Below, piece by piece: positions 31,964 through 44,829 of a stretch of 64,000 bases of DNA. The stretch is from Welwitschia mirabilis (taxonomy: Eukaryota; Gnetophyta; Gnetopsida; Welwitschiales), in the NCBI GenBank assembly GCA_051453625.1, contig JBOZIK010000001.1:1689449-1753448 (forward strand), read 5' to 3'. Below the pieces are notes generated by a model. It worked only from the letters and a program-made list of their open reading frames with translations. It had not been told where the DNA came from and did not search any database. Numbering within the stretch: position 1 is the stretch's first letter; each line of letters opens with the position of its first letter. A program made the position numbers and the translations under genes.

Positions 31964-34900
31964 ATGGAGATTCTCACTTGGAAAGTTAGAGGTTTACTAT
32001 ATCTGAATTGTGTCTATATCATTTGAGGTTCATTGTGAAAGTTATTTGTCAATTTTATTCTTATTTAAGAAGTTAAAGCTGTTAATTCTAACCTTTCTGT
32101 AGCTAGCAATATTATAAGAAAACAATTTTTAAAATATATATTTTTTAACCAATACTCATCATAAAGGTAAGGGACATTGTTTGATTGAGATACGTGTGTG
32201 AGTAGTATGCTATTGAATCTTGTACTTTTTTGGATGTGGTAGTTAATGTTAGTTTGAAAGTCATGATTGTCACTTTATAGCACTAAAAGAACTACATTCT
32301 AAAACATTTTCATATGAAACCTTTCCAACATTTTGTGGATTGTATTTAGAGATTATAATATGATAATGCTAGAGACAAACTTGTGGGAGAGGAGTTGCAT
32401 TATTTAAGGCTTAAAAAATGTGGCCTAGGATCACTTCAAACCTTTCCATTTGCTTAAGCAAATCCATGAGAACTACCACACTCTTTCTTTTGGGTGGTTC
32501 ACTTAGTGAAACTCACATAAAGAAGAGAATCTTATTTTATCTAGAAACGATAGACTTTATGCCATGACTCTTCATGACTTTGTCTTTTTATGGAAATGAT
32601 GCATAGTAGCATCAGTGATTTTAGATTTTGATTTGTTTGATGATTTTTGAGTAATCCATGAATTTGATATTCAAAGCTTCTTTACCACCAAGCATGAACA
32701 CTTCGTTTTACACTCTTCTAGGTTTGATTCTTTTTGTACTCAGGCTAGGAATTTATTGCTTTAGCCTTGTGGAAATGAAGGTTGGATTGACTAGTTTACT
32801 ATAGCATTTTAGAGGATTAAGGACCTATTTATAAATATTTTAGTTTAGTTTAATGAAAACATGCGAAAGGAGGAGGATGACCTATGGTATAAGATGTAGC
32901 TTTACATAAATGACATTGATTCTGGTATAAGATATCTTGTTGATCTGCATCATAAATTACATGCAAGTTAGGCTCATAAAGTGTATAACAAATTAAGTAA
33001 GGCTATAATGAATTAGCTTCATAATGGAGATCTCCCAAGCAAATACTTCTTTAACATTATTAAATATCCTTTAAGAAGAAATGTAATCTCAAGTTTAATC
33101 CATGATGATGTCTTTCTTACAAAAGACTTTGAATTCTTAGATCCCTTTATTAGTTATTATCAATGTATTTTTGATTCTTTTATCATTGATATTAAAGTTG
33201 TGGAAGAGGTTTCATAAATATTTTCTCAGTTCAACATTAATGCTCTAAGTGATGCTCTAGTTCTTTTTCTAGATGACTTTACGACTACAATGAAGAAACT
33301 AGCTAAGAACAAGACCCCAAGGGATAATGGTTTTTTTAGATGAGTGGTATCAACATTTCAAGGAGCTAATTGAAAATAATTTCTGTAGAATGTACTTAAA
33401 GGTAGTCAGCAAAGGTTCTCTAGGTGAATTCTGTAAGAAAGAAATCATGAAGATGATCCCTAAAGAGCAACATCATATTAAATTGAATCAATGAAGATCC
33501 ATTACCTTACTTACTATGCCCTATAAAATTATTGCCGCTATTGTTGCCACAAATCTAGAGAAGCATCTAGGGTAAATTACTTCAAAAGTGTATTCAAATT
33601 CATTTTAGATAATGTCAATACAACTCTTGAAGAAATACAATGAAATGTTAACTTGAAAAAGAAAGATTCTTTTTACATTTTTTTTGCTTTTCCTTTTTTT
33701 TTTTTTTTTTTTTGTTTTTCANNNNNNNNNNNNNNNNNNNNNNNNNNNNNNNNNNNAGGGTTATGATTAGTCATATGAGCCTTAGGGATTTCTTATTTAA
33801 TCATGTCAACTTATGTCTTCTTAGATAAAATTCAAATTTGATGGTTAATCACATGTAGTTTGAGGAATTCATGATTTATAAGTCTATTAATTAGGGTTAT
33901 CCTTTATCCCCTTATTTGTTTATTATTGTAGCTTATGATCTTACTTATTCGATAAGGCATTTTTCAGCTTTAAAACCCATCTAGGGTATTTAACTATTAG
34001 CTTGTAATGAATATTTAATTCTTAGCTAATACGATGATGATTCTTTTTTGTTATTGAATAAAGAAAAGGAGGAGAATGCCAAGAATGTTATCAAAATGCT
34101 TTAGTTATATAATAATTCTTAAGATACGTCTAAAGCCTTTCATAATGCTCATTTCCCATCTTAGGATTAACATCTTTAATGTTCTTAGAGGCAGGCTGGA
34201 CAAGATAAGTATTTCAATCTATTGGATATTAGGATAGTAGTTAGTGATAATGCTTTGAATATCTAGAGTGGAATCATTGATTTTATTAAGAAAAATATTG
34301 GTACATGTAATAGTCAACTAGTTTATTTTCCTGGGAGAAGGATTATTATTAGGCATATTCTATTGTTTATTTTAACTATTTCTCTTCTATCATAACCCCT
34401 AATAATAAATCTACTAAGGATTTGGAAAAATTGATAAAAATATTTTTGTGGAATAGATGGAACAATAAGACCTTTCATCATGTATCTTAGAACATTTATC
34501 AACTTAGTATAGATCAAAGAAGACAAGGTATTTTTGATCTATTTAGTCAAACACATAATCTTACTTCTAATTAGTTCACAAGGGCAGCCATAGGGATGGA
34601 AAAATGCAAAATAATTTTAATAATTCATGTTACAAAACCTATGGAAGAGTAGGCTTTAAAGTCTTAAGAGTACTAGTTATATGAACTTTTTAATGAAAGA
34701 ACTAAGACTATGAAAGGTTCTTTGCTAATTCAATAAATTTGGAAGCATTGAAAACCAATTAAGAGGAAATTCACTAGTTATCCTTGTAGAATTTCCTATG
34801 CTCTTTCTTAGTAGGTTTCACTTTAGAGTTTTATGAGAAATCAACCAATGAAAGATTTAGCTAAGAAATTTAATAATCTTAATTACAAAAGATACTATTA

Positions 34901-35450
34901 TGTTTTATAACATTTGGTTAACACTTCATATGATTGATTAAATACTTCTAAATAGATCTAAAGAACTAAGTTTATAATCTTTCCTCATAGAGACTAAAAT
35001 TTAGATTTAGAGGAATATTACTAGTTCTAGGATGAATAAACTAATTTGTCTCATAAACATGGCAAACTACTAAGTTTATTGGAAAGAAGGATGATAAGGT
35101 CCTAGAAGTATTGGTTCCATTATAGTATTGGTCAACTAAAGTAGCTCTAAGATTTATTCTAGTTAAAAAGGAAATAACCCTAAAGTCTTATTTGTTTTTT
35201 GGTTGTTTATGATGTAGGGCCTTCATATGAGAAGAACTTACAAAAAATAGAATAAAATACACTCTACCCACATTATGCTAGAAATTAGACCTACTTACAT
35301 TATTGTTTTCAATGGCCTATCGCTTTCAATGGTCTATTACATGTATTTTAAATAAAAGTTGCAGGATTCATTTGCAAACATCCTTTTTCTTTATTGTTGG
35401 ACCTAAACCTAGTGGTTTTCAACTTGCTAGGGTGAATTAATATTAAGACT
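31964..35450 (+). pseudogene. LINE (L1-type) ORF2 relic: endonuclease and reverse transcriptase
   Basis: ORF2 opens with MEILTWKVRGLLYLN (31964), the endonuclease start. The central part has GDLPSKYFFNIIK (about 33030) and KLAKNKTPRDNGFF (about 33295). After the 35-N gap (33722-33756) the reverse transcriptase continues with GYPLSPYLFIIV (about 33894), the catalytic box read as YDDD (34030-34041, family YADD), and FPGRRIIIRHILLFI (about 34329). In-frame stops directly precede both GYPLSP and YDDD at positions where the family has Gln. A T homopolymer (about 33694-33715) lies beside the gap. The protein would have nicked target DNA and reverse-transcribed LINE RNA; this copy is dead. No clear poly-A tail or target-site duplication is seen. 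Confidence 0.88.
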
Positions 35451-36000
35451 AAAATTCATTATTTGTGAAAACTTCACTATAATAAACTTTTTCAATAGAA
35501 CAATATAAACCCTAATTACTCTTTGTATGAGTTTTTTCTTAATGTCTATGTGTATTTGTGCTCATATAGTTAAAATGCTGTCATCCACAACCAACACTTT
35601 AATGATATACTAAAATACTTGATAAGAGTCCCTTAAGACATCTTACAAGTTTCACTAAGCCTAGATGCCTATGATGAAATAGAGCTATCTAAGAACAATG
35701 GTGATCTAGGATGCTCTCATGGTGGTAGAGGGAGAAGAGAGGGTTGCAACCCTAAACATGATAAAAAATGTAGTCCTTCCTCTTTTCATCATTCTAGTTT
35801 CCCATTTCCTCAACTAACTTAACTATAAAATTTTAATCAAAATAATGTAGATTAATGGCAGAGTCAACCCTCCTCACATTAGACTACTTACCACAATAGT
35901 AGATGAGGGGTCCCTCAGAATCCTGAAAGTAATAATAAAATATAGCTCATGTTACCCCTTATATTTCTACTGGGTAACCACTCACGCGCGCGGGCCCACC

Positions 36001-36043
<43 letters not shown>

Positions 36044-36910
36044 CTAAAGCTAGTGGCAACCAAGTGTTATTTTATACTGCTTATCTTCCTTAGCCCTTCA
36101 AATTATGTCTACGCCATCCTTTGTAGTATATGTTATGCCTAAACATTTTTATCATCAGTAGTTCATGTAGGCCTTAGTGCAATAACCTAGAAACATTACT
36201 TAAATATCCAATGTTACCATTGAGCTTGTTACACTTCATAAAAAGGTTCTTTAATTCACACATAACAAGTAAAACTAAAAACATTCTGGAAGTTAGAGAA
36301 TCCTTAACTGGATCATCTACTTTGCTCCTAGATCCCCATAAAAAAGGGAAGAGTTTTCTTAGAACAAGATTGAGCCCTAATTGAATGGATTTGTTGCTTT
36401 TAGCTTTATCTATCACTTGTTTAGTCTTTTATGATATTTTTCTCATCTTTAGTTATTTTATATCTACTTTTTAAACCACTTTTTATTGAGCATGAGATTG
36501 TATGTTGTGATGGTTGTTTTGCCTCTCCATCTTTTAATGTTGAGCAAGAGTTAATATTTTTTATAATATTGGTTTTTAGTTAATTTAATGGATTAAATAT
36601 TTCTCCTTTCCCCCTTCAACCTCTTTAAACATATATAACAAATATTATGTGCTAACACATTTTAGATGCATCATGTATTTTCATAAGACTTTGAATATAT
36701 AATGCTATACATGTATGAATCAAGTTGGATACCTTTTTGGAAGAGATGGCTATAACCACAAAGACATAAGATGCAAAGATTTTAAACATTACAATAATAT
36801 TACCCTATGCATTAGGGATTTAAATACCATAAACGCTATTAAATATGAATTTGAAAGAGCCTAATCGTATAATTTTAAAGAAAAAATATAAGGTAAAGAT
36901 TTTTATTTTA
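35451..36910. other. No gene seen
   Basis: No coding sequence is supported on either strand. An 80-codon minus frame at 36174-36416 has no recognisable features. Confidence 0.4.
35983..36042. repeat. Compound GC-rich and CA microsatellite
   Basis: The run starts with alternating CG (CACGCGCGCGGGCCC), passes through CCCA repeats and ends with about 16 CA units. It is an isolated GC-rich island in AT-rich sequence and can form Z-type DNA in principle. Confidence 0.95.
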
Positions 36911-37444
36911 NNNNNNNNNNNNNNNNNNNNNNNNNNNNNNNNNNNNNNNNNNNNNNNNNNNNNNNNNNNNNNNNNNNNNNNNNNNNNNNNNNNNNNNNNN
37001 NNNNNNNNNNNNNNNNNNNNNNNNNNNNNNNNNNNNNNNNNNNNNNNNNNNNNNNNNNNNNNNNNNNNNNNNNNNNNNNNNNNNNNNNNNNNNNNNNNNN
37101 NNNNNNNNNNNNNNNNNNNNNNNNNNNNNNNNNNNNNNNNNNNNNNNNNNNNNNNNNNNNNNNNNNNNNNNNNNNNNNNNNNNNNNNNNNNNNNNNNNNN
37201 NNNNNNNNNNNNNNNNNNNNNNNNNNNNNNNNNNNNNNNNNNNNNNNNNNNNNNNNNNNNNNNNNNNNNNNNNNNNNNNNNNNNNNNNNNNNNNNNNNNN
37301 NNNNNNNNNNNNNNNNNNNNNNNNNNNNNNNNNNNNNNNNNNNNNNNNNNNNNNNNNNNNNNNNNNNNNNNNNNNNNNNNNNNNNNNNNNNNNNNNNNNN
37401 NNNNNNNNNNNNNNNNNNNNNNNNNNNNNNNNNNNNNNNNNNNN

Positions 37445-39300
37445 ACTTTTGTTAATCAACACATTACCTTAATAATTCATTAATGGAAAAAAATATTGAT
37501 TTTAATGATCCAAAATAACTTTGTGTGCCCTATTTTAGTGTTTCGTATTTGCATCTTATTGTTAAGAAATTCAAGCTTGAGATCATGGAGCTCTTTAGAT
37601 CATTTATTAATGTTCACAACTTTTATTCCTCATTTGAAACTAGAATAGGGTATTTTATTGATATAAATTTAAATAATAGAAAGAAAATTTAAATAATAGA
37701 AAGAAAGTTTTATCCCTTAAAGCTAGTACTATTACCCATTAACAATAAGTTTTTAACTTAATCATTTCAATTCCTATATCTATTGGCATAAAGAAGGCTA
37801 TTTATTTAACCATTGTTCCCTCTTATAATGGCAAGAATTTTCCTTCTACTTTAAGGATTATTTTTTATTAAAATATTTCATTTGGTAGTAAAAAGCATAT
37901 AACATCAAAAAAAATCAAAATATTTATCTTAATCAATTAGCAAAGAAAAATAAGCTAATACTTATTTATTCATGTATCTCTAGTCCGATTAAATGCAGAT
38001 GATTTTGCTTTAAATGATGTTGTAAAAATAATAACAAATCAAGTGTACAATTATTCAAAGTGATGGAATCACATAAATACCTTATTCCTAATGGAGATTT
38101 TTTTAAAAAATATTTTTTTAATAGTATCTTGTTTTTCATTATAAAATCCTTAAAGCAAAATATCCAAATCTTTAACTAGTTTTAGGTTTTAGGAGTAAAC
38201 TATGAAAACAACATGGACATTAATGACAACATAATTATTTGTGTATGTGATAGGGTATGAATCTTATCTCCCATATGTTTGTGATAAAAATACTCTTTAA
38301 TTGTTCAAGCACTTATAAATAGCTTTTAAAGAAAAAGAGTCAGAGATTTCATTCAAAAACATTCCCTATCTCCTAATACTGTAAGAATTTAAAATCTCTT
38401 AGAAGAAATGAATTTTGTAGGAAAGTTATTTATTAAAAATACTACTATATTTACAATAAAATATTGTGTTGATAAAGGTCATTATTCTATTATTATTTAA
38501 TCACCTTGGCACTCTAGATTTGTTTGAAATGGTTATGATTATCGGAATAGATGCAAGTAGGTGCTTCTCTCTTTCCCTCATATAGTTTTTAAAACTTGCT
38601 TCATTTATGTTCTAATGAAGCTTTAAAAAGAGCTTTCTTTGGTTGCAATTAATCTACTCTCTTTAAAATGTTCCTTGGCTCTTTTGTGGATATTTTAATA
38701 TGATAGAGAATTTGTTTGATAATATTATAAGCTTCTATTTTTATTTGGATCCTAATAAAACATTTTTGATATTCTCCTAAAGATAAGTTTTCTCTTATTA
38801 ATTTCCTTTAATAATCTTAGTCATCTCCTTAATGAGATTTTTATGCTTAATTAAATTTTTTATTAGAGAGTGATTTTTTTAAACGTCTTCATAAATTTTA
38901 TTTTTATTTTATCTCTTTCTAAGATCAGAATTCTTTTATTAGAGTTTGTAATAATTTCTTATTATTACATTATTACACCATTTGTTTGTAGATTGACTTT
39001 GTGCACTCAACTAAATGAAATCATCCTTGTCTCTTTAGAATGCACATAATTACATCTAATTCTAAATCAAGGAAAACATTTTTTTTTTTTGCATATTTTA
39101 CAAAACATAGAGCTCATCCAAGTGGAAATACTAGATGGATTACATGATGGACCCATACTATGTGTTATATCTAGAATCATGCTAGACATATTGGTAAACA
39201 AATAGATGCTAAAGCATGAGAAGTGTATTTAAACATTTAGTAGCATATGTCATCAGTTTTTGCTACTATATGAGAAGATCCTTTTTACCATCCTATTTAT
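37445..39300 (+). pseudogene. Possible LINE-derived relic
   Basis: Weak and fragmentary. On the + strand, frames near 38490-38530 (IIQPWHSRFV, with a stop removed) and 38560-38650 recall the PWxPxF-containing part of the DUF4283 domain of LINE ORF1. The rest is too decayed to place. Orientation agrees with the LINE at 44830-46930, but they are 5.5 kb apart and cannot be joined from sequence alone. The 5' side is lost in the gap 36911-37444. Confidence 0.22.
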
Positions 39301-42300
39301 AAGAAATTTTTAATAATCAATAATTGCTTAAATTTTTAGGAATTATATTTTGCTAGAAGTATTTCTAGTAAGAATAAGATTTCATAACATTCAAGATGTC
39401 AATCATAAAGAAACTTTTAAGTTTCTCAACATAGGTTTTTCTTCTTTTTAATTGGATAAATTTAATTTTAATGATAGTTTCTTCTATGATTCTTAAGCTA
39501 TTATTAGTATTTAGTTAAACATTTATTAAAACATTCAAACCATATGGTTTTTATTAACATCTCTTTTACTAAAATGATAGGTTAATTCCTTAGAAAGTAA
39601 TAAAAGTTTATTAAACGTAGAAGAAAGATATTATGAGGATGAGTTAAAAGTAGCTTACTTTAATATTGGTAGTGGTAAGGCTTCTAGAATAAGTGCTTTT
39701 TATGTAGAATTTTATTAAAAAACATGGGGATATTTTTGGGAAATAGTACCTTACATAGTTTAATAATGTATATCCCATATGTTGTAAACTTTAAATTAGT
39801 TAAATGTTAGATATGTTAATGCCATAATTATACGATAGCTTTCATTTTAAATTATTAACATGGAACCTTATTTAACTAGAGGTTTAATGGAAACAAATCT
39901 TTAGTTTTATAACAAATAAAATCTTGTATTTGTTCTTATATTTAAGATATACATTATTCTTAATTTTGAATTGTCAATTGACCTTAATTTTTGATAAATT
40001 TTCATTAGTTTTGGCATTTTTTATTAAATATAATAATAATGAAAATTATTTTATGAAAATTTTTATTTTTCATGAGAAAATATTTATTAAAAAATCTAAT
40101 TAAATATTAAAATCAAATAACTCCATTTTTGTAAAGGAGTTCAATTTACATGATAAAATTATTAAATTAAAAAATAATAAGGAGATATAAACCCATAATA
40201 AAATATTTACAAAAATGGCACACAACATCTTTTTTCTAACTCATTTATTTCTCCATCTCATCCAAGTCTAAAAGTAAGATTACTTAATAAAATTAAATGG
40301 TCAATATAGTTTGTGAAAAACGTGGATAAGTGTACTACGTTCTATTATGACATTTTCTTTCTTGTGTTTTATGTTGAGAAATTTGACAAATTTGAAAATT
40401 AATGAATATATGAATAAGTACATGCACTCATATATAAATGAAGAAAAATAAAATAATAGATTTTTCTATCATGGCTTTTATCCATCTTGATATTTGTAAA
40501 AATACTTGATTCATAAAATATTGATTTTCTTATTCATTAGAATTAGAAAATTTGTCTCATTGTGACTCATGCTAGTTTTGAAATTGGTGCATTAGAAAAA
40601 TACCTATTCTTCCAACGTATAGTACACATTGTTCCATGCATATTTTGAATTAGTTAAATATGGTTATGAGCCTTTGAAGAATTAAGAAGGAATTATCATG
40701 AGGAAATGATGTATGTAATTAACCTTACTAATTAAAGCACAAAAATTGCTCATCCTAGGTAGGTACCTGATTCATAACCATGATGTGTTTTTATCATCCA
40801 CACTTCAATGTCATTTATGAGCCAAGTTTATCTAACTTGTATGTGATCGGTCTTATCTAATTCAATTTCATTAGTCTTATCTAAGTTAATGTGATCATAT
40901 TATCTTATAGATAAAATGATGTTTATGGCCTTTGATCAAGGATTTCTTGTCTATCATTTACATATAAAAAATTTCATTTTATTTCTTATAAACTAATGTT
41001 TCATTTTATTTAAGTACATGCTACCAAATTTCTTCTCCTTCTTACATCTTCTTCTCTTTTTCTTATTCTCTTAGTTTTAAGTCTAGATCTTGGAGCTTAG
41101 AGCTTGGGACTTAAAGTTGAAAATCCTAAAGCTTATAACTTTATCAAATCTCNNNNNNNNNNNNNNNNNNNNNNNNNNNNNNNNNNNNNNNNNNNNNNNN
41201 NNNNNNNNNNNNNNNNNNNNNNNNNNNNNNNNNNNNNNNNNNNNNNNNNNNNNNNNNNNNNNNNNNNNNNNNNNNNNNNNNNNNNNNNNNNNNNNNNNNN
41301 NNNNNNNNNNNNNNNNNNNNNNNNNNNNNNNNNNNNNNNNNNNNNNNNNNNNNNNNNNNNNNNNNNNNNNNNNNNNNNNNNNNNNNNNNNNNNNNNNNNN
41401 NNNNNNNNNNNNNNNNNNNNNNNNNNNNNNNNNNNNNNNNNNNNNNNNNNNNNNNNNNNNNNNNNNNNNNNNNNNNNNNNNNNNNNNNNNNNNNNNNNNN
41501 NNNNNNNNNNNNNNNNNNNNNNNNNNNNNNNNNNNNNNNNNNNNNNNNNNNNNNNNNNNNNNNNNNNNNNNNNNNNNNNNNNNNNNNNNNNNNNNNNNNN
41601 NNNNNNNNNNNNNNNNNNNNNNNNNNNNNNNNNNNNNNNNNNNNNNNNNNNNNNNNNNNNNNNNNNNNNNNNNNNNNNNNNNNNNNNNNNNNNNNNNNNN
41701 NNNNNNNNNNNNNNNNNNNNNNNNNNNNNNNCTTATAATATCAAATCTCCTTTAATCTTTTCCAAGTAGTAGTCTCTAATCATTATTTGTCTGAGTGGAT
41801 CTCCTCTACTTATTTCATTTCTATGTTATCTCTCTTCTTAAAAATATTAGTGGCATAATAAAGTGTTACCTTAGGCCATTACATATGCTTATTATAGTGC
41901 TTATTTTATTTAAATTATTCCTTCTATTAGGTTCAAACCAAAATGATGGAGATATTTGAGGGACCTATTTACATTCTTTAGTAATGAGGTTCCCAATGAA
42001 AAAGTTTGACTAGGTGATTAGGGGGTTCACTTTAATATTTGAGTATGCATGCTTATTTTGCATTGTGGAGTATTAGATGCATTTTATAGTTTTCTTTGGT
42101 ATCATTGAAATCATCTTATTATAGTAAATCATATAATCCTAAAATTTTATTTATGCAAGATAATTCTTCATACAAATACCAAGGCCCATTAAATTTTTTT
42201 GCTTCAAATTAATCTTGTGCATTACTTTTTCCCAATTGATGTTAATTTGTATCAAATGTTTATATTAATTTTATCAACTAGAGTTACTTAGATTTATTTA

Positions 42301-42414
42301 TTGATTTTTATATACTTATTATAGGTATAATTTAAATTTTGAAAAATGCTCACATGACTTAAGAAAATTATAACTTATTAAATATTAAACAAAATTTAAT
42401 AAGATCTTTGTATA

Positions 42415-42476
42415 AGAGACATTCCAATGGTAGAGTAGTGCTCATGTGTCTTTGTGGTTGTGAGTTTGTTTCTTGA
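42415..42476 (+). repeat. tRNA-like fragment (possible SINE head)
   Basis: The stretch CCAATGGTAGAGTAGTGC resembles a tRNA D-arm/A-box, and GTGAGTTTGTTTCTTGA, about 30 bp on, resembles a decayed B-box. There is no acceptor-stem pairing good enough for a real tRNA gene. It differs from the SINE-like family at 11074-11500 and 21931-22130. Confidence 0.25.
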
Positions 42477-42778
42477 AAAATTATTTTAATGAAAATTTTT
42501 TAAAGATTTTATTAGACTCATTAAAATTTAAAAATAATAACTTTTGTAATACTTAATGAGTTTTTAAAAATTATTTTATGAAAATAAATTAGAAAATAAA
42601 AATAGAAAATAATAAGCATTTATTTTTAAGTTGTAAAATTAATACTTTATTTGTTATAAAACATAAGTAGTCTAAATTATAGAAAATTAAATAAAATTTT
42701 CAAAGAATTCTTAATCACTTAAAAGTTCAAAGTATTTTAAAAGACATAACCTTTCTAGTATGTTGTGGTATTATAATA

Positions 42779-43176
42779 ATTCTAAATCTTTGATGATTTT
42801 TACACTTAAAATATGTTCCTAGAAAATATATTTATAGGAATATAAGCTTGATAAAGTTGATTTATGAAAATTAAAATATGTGTCTAGTTTAATAAAAATA
42901 ATTATAATTTATTTTTACCTTTATCACNNNNNNNNNNNNNNNNNNNNNNNNNNNNNNNNNNNNNNNNNNNNNNNNNNNNNNNNNNNNNNNNNNNNNNNNN
43001 NNNNNNNNNNNNNNNNNNNNNNNNNNNATTCTAAATCTTTGATGATTTTTACACTTAAAATATGATCCTAGAAAATATATTTATAGGAATATAAGCTTGA
43101 TAAAGTTGATTTATGGAAATTACAATATGTGTCTAGTTTAATAAAAATAATTATAATTTATTTTTACCTTTATCAC
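42779..43176. repeat. 149-bp direct duplication around a 100-N gap
   Basis: Bases 42779-42927 and 43028-43176 are the same sequence with about three substitutions, and the gap is exactly 100 N. Probable unmerged overlap or allele pair. Confidence 0.9.
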
Positions 43177-44829
43177 TAATTAATTATTAAATTTTATCTG
43201 CATTATCTCTTTTAAGTTTAAAAAAATCTATAATTAATGTTATTTATTATAGAAAATATTTTTAGTAAAATCATGATAATAATTTAAGAATATAAGATAA
43301 ATACTAATCAAAATAATTTCATTTTACATAAGTTTTATTTAATATTCTTTAACGAATTACAATTTATGCCTTTATTATTAAGGCCTTTATTCTTTAGTGT
43401 GAAGAGACATTCTTATTTGTCATGAGCTAAGTTTGACTATTAAATTACTCAATAAATGTGTTCTTTAATATTAATTTATTTTTATAATATTATTAATGCT
43501 TTCCGTACATATACATAAAACATGAGTCTTTTTTACTTACTTTTATTTTAATGCACATACATATAAAATTATGGTGGTTTTCACTTTAGTAATTTAGTTA
43601 GCTCATCTAGTCTTTTTAATATTTATCCCTTTATTTATTTTATCGTCATAAGATATTTAAGATAATGTCCAGAATTTCTATTTATCTCTATATTCACTCT
43701 CATTTATCCCAGTTAATCATATCAGCGTGATAAAGTTTACTAGTTGAACTTTGAAAAAGTGGGTTTTAAGATAGCATAGTTTCATGCATAAAATATTTTT
43801 TCCTCCAAATGAAATTTAAATTATTATTCTGATTTATTTAAAAGGTACTATTATTAATGTGAAATAAAGAAAGTTATTTCCCCTCTCTTAATCATTAGTA
43901 CTATATTTTTTGAATGTAATTATCTTCTAATATACTAAATAAATTTATGTATGTTTTTTCTCTATTATGTATGATTATTTTAATAAAATAAACCTAATAA
44001 TTTTAGAATTATTTTTCTTATCTAAATAATCAACTAACTATCCATATTAGATAGGATTACATGCATGCACTTGTGTGGTGTATTTATCAAATGATAACTA
44101 AATCAAGATAATCCCAATAATTATCATCCCCATACTTGTATTTCATCATCGAGGTGAGCTATATTTTATTTTTTTTCATAAAACCCCTTTAGAAGTGGAT
44201 TTAATCACAACTCCTTATCTTACCTATGTATGGAACTATTTCTAATTAATTTCTGAAGCCTTTAATATCAAATGATTATGTTATACTATCTTAAGATGCT
44301 TCAAGAAAGCAAGTTCCACTTGTAAGCATGCATCCATCTCACATATCACCTACCACCTTTTTGGTGGTATATATTAAAGTGACATAATCCTATGGAGTTG
44401 AGCCTAGCCATGTTTATTACAATTTTAAACTAAAAGTATAGTTGATTTACATTTGGATAATGGCTAGATATCAAGTTGAAATATCATTAATAGGAGTTGT
44501 AACCTTCTATTGTATTGTTTAAGAATTATGATAAACCTATATCCATGTATGTATTATAATACCTCTACATATTATAAACCCTATACAAGATACATCTATG
44601 TGATGAAAAACTAGAAAAAATAGAGGACACATGAGTGTGACATTGCTATTATTTGCAAACCAACATAACCTATGTCATTCTATAATAAATAATGTTATTT
44701 TCTATGTTTCCTAAGACTATATAATTATAATGATAAAGTATAAGTAGTACTTGATCCTATATTTTGTTAAGTGTTCTAATTAATTTAAATCTTAAAAAAA
44801 TTAATTATTAAGAATAATCTAAGTTGGGG

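Larger units (their letters stand above)
39301..44829. other. Long AT-rich stretch, no gene seen
   Basis: Very low GC with no coding signal that I can support. It includes the gap 41153-41731, bordered by similar ends (CTTATAACTTTATCAAATCTC before; CTTATAATATCAAATCTCC after), and the gap 42928-43027. Confidence 0.5.

Noticed and set aside
33690-33720. T homopolymer as a minus-strand retrotransposon tail
   Set aside because: It sits inside the plus-strand LINE coding region next to an N gap; a sequencing or assembly problem is more likely.
35983-36042. CRISPR-like or regulatory repeat array
   Set aside because: The unit is a dinucleotide or tetranucleotide without spacers; it is a simple microsatellite.
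42415-42476. A functional tRNA gene
   Set aside because: Only A- and B-box-like stretches are present; no acceptor stem, anticodon arm or intact T-arm pairing can be drawn.
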